The notes under the pieces were generated by a model. That model saw only the letters and a program-made list of their open reading frames with translations, was not told where the DNA came from and did not search any database. Shown piece after piece: positions 59,381 to 64,000 of a DNA stretch of 64,000 bases (within the stretch, counting starts at the first letter, position 1; each line of letters starts with the position of its first letter). The DNA is from Carallia brachiata (lineage: Eukaryota; Streptophyta; Magnoliopsida; Malpighiales; Rhizophoraceae). The stretch spans positions 5,326,794-5,390,793 of the forward strand of contig JADCRB010000043.1 in assembly GCA_021464245.1 (NCBI GenBank). Direction: 5' to 3'. The position numbers were made by a program, and so were the translations under genes.

Positions 59381-60200
59381 GGGAGAATCTGGAAGTCCAA
59401 TCTTCCTTTAATGAATGACTCAAAAATTAAGGAATAAACCAAAGAAATGTGGACAGATGGTTCTTTTGCCTGCTAGAAAGCAATGAATAATTAGATGAGA
59501 AGTCAATTTACAGACACAAAAGAAGAGAGAAAAAGGCCCAGCAGCTTATTAGAGAATGTGAACAAAAAATGCATGTGATTTAGAAACAATTTCCCATTGA
59601 ATGAAGTTTGGTATCTATCTTTGGACTAAATGATAAATAAACAATAAATCTAACATACCTTGTTAAAAAAAATGGCCTATGGCCTATGATGGTGCAGAGA
59701 AATGAAAAATTCAAGAGAGAAGCAACCTCTGCTCTCTCTCCTCCAAACTAGACTGCAATGCTCTATCCTCCATGTATCCACAACTGTTCTTGTTCTTGAG
59801 AAATTGAAAACTACCAAAAGATCCCATCTTTGAAATAATATACAGGTCTTAGTTTCATGCACTAAACAGATAAATGAGAACCCATTAAAGCCAACAGGAA
59901 AAAATATGAAACGGGAAAACCAATAGAGAGGAAAAAAAAAAACCAAAAAGAAGAGATTTGCCAAGGATGATGATTGAGAAGAGAAAGGACTTCAAAGACT
60001 TTAAATTTAACTCTAAGAAGGGTTCCAAAAGAACCAAAGAAGAAGACCCCAACTTCAAGGACAGGGTACTAAAAATTGGGTGGTGCTTTTTGGTTGGTTT
60101 GGTACTTTGATTCAAAGCGAGTGGGTGCGGGAAGGCTGCCCAATTTGTTGTGCAGAGAGTAAAGGGCGGGGGCCTTTTTAAAAGCTTGTCTGAAAAATTC
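59381..60200 (-). promoter_or_regulatory. 5' untranslated region and promoter of the RIC gene
   Basis: A leader intron is likely. On the minus strand a donor aacaag/gtatgttag sits at 59658 and an acceptor ttgctttctagcag at 59470, giving an intron of about 189 bp. Transcription probably starts near 60120-60170, with a TTTAAAA-like box at about 60185-60176. None of this can be proven from sequence alone. Confidence 0.4.
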
Positions 60201-60226
60201 CTGGGACCACTCTTAAAATCCGGATT

Positions 60227-60230
<4 letters not shown>

Positions 60231-60257
<27 letters not shown>

Positions 60258-60276
60258 CAGAGAGAGCGAGAGAGGG
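60231..60276 (+). repeat. Poly(A)27 followed by a GA-rich run
   Basis: 27 A at 60231-60257 then cagagagagcgagagaggg. On the minus strand this is a CT-rich and T-rich tract some 70 bp before the likely RIC promoter. Confidence 0.9.
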
Positions 60277-63200
60277 ATTTTCAACAGAGAAAAAAAAAGT
60301 TGGATGTGCGGGATCAAATCAGAAATGGGAGAGAAAAGAGCGAAGTTTGACTGAGCTTGGCTTCTATAGTTCTATTAGGGATATACGTGCATACAATGTT
60401 TTTTTATGGGTAAAGAAATATGGATTGAGAGAAAAATAGATTAACATATACGATGAGTGATCTTTTATATATATTCTTTATAAATTTATTATATATTAAT
60501 TTTAATAATTTTATATGTTATAAATTTATTTTACAGAAATTTATAAAAATTTAAAAAATTTACAGTTAAAGTTGATGTAAATTTATAAATAATACATACA
60601 ATATTTAATTCAATCTACACTCAATCTATTCCCCTCAATCTATTAATTTTTTCTCTTTTTTATAGCAGTTGGCATATATTTATTTATTTATTTTGTATTT
60701 TATATTTAATTGATTGTATATCATATGTTACTTTAAAAAAAAATGGCGAAGAGGGAGTTTTGACCAAGCATATGTTTCAAAGAGATAGTTGCATACAATA
60801 TTTTTTTAATGGATTTTGATGATTGGAAGCAGAAATTTATTGTTGTATAGAGAGATACAGTTATTTTTTTTTGTATATTTTTTATATGTATATTACATAT
60901 CAATCGTAACAATATTATACATCATAAGTAAAAATAAAATTATAAAAATTTGTGAAACTTATAATTAAGTTCAATATACAATAAATATATGAACACACAA
61001 GGATTAACTACATTATTTCTATATCCCATCTCATCATGTCTGTCTATTATTTTTCTTTTTTTATAGTTATTTGCACATATTTATCACTTCTTCTCCACAT
61101 TATGCTTAATTTTTTTTGTATATCATATGTTTTTGAAGAAAATATGGGTGTAATGCATCGTGAGGTCCAACTTCAGATCAGTCAATCTCTCTTTTCTCTC
61201 CCGTCTCGTGCTCATTTACATGAACATACCATGTAGTAGGGTCCAACAACAAATAACGAAAAATGAGATGTAAGACTTGTCTTAGTAATAATGGGATATG
61301 TATATTATTTCAACGAGTAAAAATTTAAATTCGATCTATTCTTTATCTTTTCATTCTTTATATGATTGTGACCATTATTTAGAATAATAATATAATAATA
61401 ATAATAATGATAATAATAAGAAGAGAGACCGGACCGGTTACGCTATATTTCTGCAGCGTTTGACTTCCGTTGTGCAGGAGTAACCGTGCCTCGTAAGCTT
61501 GCACCTTTGGACTTACCGTGTCTGTTGTCCAAAAATTAAAGTCGCCATCTCTTTTTAATCAAAGGGTTCAAAAGAAAAGGGAAGCATCTCACAGAAAAAG
61601 AAAACTATAAATACATTCCAGACCTTTGGCCTAATTTTGAAATTTTTATTTATGTCAATTAGAAATTTATTAAATTGTATGTTATATAATAAAATTTATT
61701 TACTTTATTTCTATAAATTTCGTATCTCTTTTTCAACATAAATACTCGAGACATAAAAAATGAGGGTCTTAATTGTTAATATTTGAAGTGTCCCCTTGTA
61801 ATTATAAAAATGATAATAATTAATAATGGGATCGCAAATGCGAATTGGACGATTACTTTGATTTTGCAAGTTTGAGCTCTCATGGTTTGTTCAAAAAAAA
61901 AAAAAAAAGCTCTTATGGTTCGTTTTAAGTTCTTAGAAATAAATGAACAAATCATTTACAATATCAATAAAAAAATTTTGATAATAGAATACTTGAATAA
62001 ATTTGCTAAAAACTCCAATTTTTCGTAGCTGGCTCAGCCTCTCTAAAAATTTATTGGGAAATTTCATAAACTAAAATGAATTCAAAAAGATTTTATATTA
62101 CATATAAAGTATTCTATATTACATAAATAACATTTCGTACAACATATAAATTGTACATATTGATATAAATCTCTTTTATATTGTATAAAATATGATTAGT
62201 ATAGTATAAGATGTTTTATATGTAGCATAAAATTTTTTCGAGTACATTTGAATTTACAAATATTTTAATTTGTGTAGCCTTTCCTAAATTTAATATGATT
62301 TTTAATCCCTAAAACGATGTCACCGTGTGCCACCCACTAGAGAATGTTTCTCGACTGAATTTAACTTTCTGAAGATGAGCAAACCTTCCTCAATATATTT
62401 TTCTATTCAACATTTCAGTTAGACTTTAAATTTCAAATGTTACAAATCAACCCTATTTATTTATTTTTCAGTTAGCTAGACTGAGGCCGGTGGAGTGCTG
62501 AAGGGGGAAGAGGTCCGATGAAATACTAAGACCTTTCCTCTCATCCAAAGTGAAGAATCTCTTGAGATTGCCAGCTAAAAGTTAGAGAATCCCCTGTTTG
62601 CCATCCAGACATGAGTTTTGCTCTTGAATTTTAAATCGTTTTTCGTCTAGTTGCAATTGGTATTGAAAATTAGTAAAAATTTTACTTTTTAAGTTATTAT
62701 AACCCTTTTTATGTAGGTCTTTCCACTTTAGTTGGAGTGATTAAATGTATATACTTTCAATTGAGACGAGTGAGATTTGATTCTCATTTATTTGCTCACT
62801 TGTCTCATTCTCAATAATGAGTTATAATCTCTTCTACAAATAAAAAAAAACGTGGAGATCATGTCATGTCAATGTAATTAACAAGGATATTCTTAGAAAT
62901 AAGATGTGTAAACTGCACTATCTCATAGACCAATGAAAATTAGGTTGTATAATCACATTTTGAGAGCTTGAGGTCAAATTGGACGAGAAGAAAATGTTTG
63001 GGGATATAATGGGACACTTAAATATATATTTTTTTTTGGTGCATACACTAAAATATATTTGGGCACAAATTTGGGAGTGATGCTTCCACCGGTGGATCCA
63101 CGTTAACACTCAAATATTCATTTTTCTCACTCAAACTTCTTCCCCCCCATAAGCTTTTCTTTGTCCTACTGCCAAAATTCCTAGGTGACTTCATACTTAA

Positions 63201-64000
63201 AAAAAAAAAAATTTAAGAACCCTAATGTGAGACAATAAAAGGAAAAATGAAACATAATGAGCACATAACGCCTAAGCGGAGACCTAATTAGTCAAACATT
63301 ATAGTATAAACCTCTTAGCTGGATTTTGACAACAGAAATATTATTGTTGAGTGTCTATCTGTCAGGCACTTCACTTTGATCTTTTTTTTTTTCGTGCGAT
63401 CCAGATGGATAATCACATGTATAACCTAATCCCAATTTGTATGCAACTTGCTATTTTTGTAATGGTCGAATCTGATTTGGTATTGTGCATTCCTCTCATA
63501 TTTTTAATACCCTTCTTAACAAGAAATTTGGTGAGACTTCTTAAGTGATCACAGTAATATGTGTTATTCAATAATTAATTAAAAAAAATGATCAGTTGTT
63601 AGATAGTATCAAATAAAATATGATCATTTTAGTATTACCTAAGATATGGTTACACGGTAAAGCACTTATAATATTGTATGCAAAGTAATTTTTCTTTGTG
63701 AGCATACACTATCAATCAGCAATCTGCATTAACCAAAATTCCTCTGCCCCTCTGGCAAAACCCCAAAATAAAAATTATATATCTTTTTGTTGGAGCCACG
63801 TTTTGTGGCAACTGTTTATTTGGGAGGAGACATAATTTATTCCTGGATTTAATGGAGAAATGTATCTACCAATTCATTTGTGTGACAGTTCTTTTGTTTG
63901 ATTTTCATGGTGGTCTGTTAGTATTAGGACTAGGTCTTCAACCCTGATCACTAGAACCAACAATAGAACTACGCTACGACCAAATATTGCGTTTCTCTTT
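60277..64000. other. AT-rich intergenic region
   Basis: No gene, RNA or transposon domain could be supported in 3.7 kb. A (TAA)n-type microsatellite lies at 61383-61420. Open frames are short, AT-driven and without domains. Repeated wording such as atatattacatat around 60470-60610 and 60880-60990 suggests a diverged AT-rich dispersed repeat in the same orientation. Confidence 0.5.
61383..61420 (+). repeat. (TAA)n microsatellite, imperfect
   Basis: A run of aataataat with single interruptions. Confidence 0.85.

Noticed and set aside
59677..60115. Minus-strand frames of 76-95 codons upstream of the RIC start
   Set aside because: They are rich in Phe and Leu, lie in the probable 5' leader and promoter, and show no domain.

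Overview
The window is nuclear DNA of a flowering plant, almost certainly a eudicot. The evidence is AT-rich intergenic sequence, Ty3/Gypsy retrotransposons of plant type (a chromovirus and Tat/Athila-like elements), plant L1-type LINEs that end in an RNase H domain, and GT-AG introned genes of plant families: a TIR-NBS-LRR gene (a class missing from most monocots), a pectin methylesterase and a CRIB-domain RIC gene.

Layout: 1-3097 is a minus-strand non-autonomous Gypsy element (gag, protease, pol tail) that abuts a 5'-truncated chromovirus on the plus strand (3098-8053). The chromovirus RNase H segment is present three times in tandem. 8895-10257 is an isolated LTR. 11351-17252 is a decayed, apparently full-length LINE with a 12-bp target-site duplication. 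19975-26940 is an inverted Athila-type LTR split by a second copy of the non-autonomous Gypsy element, which has a 3' LTR at 25352-26708. 26941-32158 is the 3' half of an Athila-like element with its LTR. 32643-33898 is a terminal-inverted-repeat element carrying GC-richer cargo, followed by a tRNA-derived SINE-like sequence.

The right half is the gene-bearing part. It holds a five-exon TIR-NBS-LRR pseudogene (34980-38994, +), a two-exon pectin methylesterase gene with a frameshift (41823-44487, +), a second LINE (about 46853-51210, +), a small J-domain gene with an early stop (54688-55253, +) whose promoter side carries a 452-bp tandem triplication, and an apparently intact four-exon RIC gene (57574-59380, -). 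The rest is AT-rich intergenic DNA with MITE-like inverted repeats and microsatellites.

The genes do not form a pathway. The retrotransposon half is a nested graveyard in which most stop codons look like C-to-T decay. Three of the four host genes carry reading-frame lesions and only the RIC gene looks intact. I found no clearly new biological system. The most unusual structures are the in-frame RNase H triplication, the two-copy gag-protease element lacking RT, RNase H and integrase, and the triplication next to the J-domain gene.
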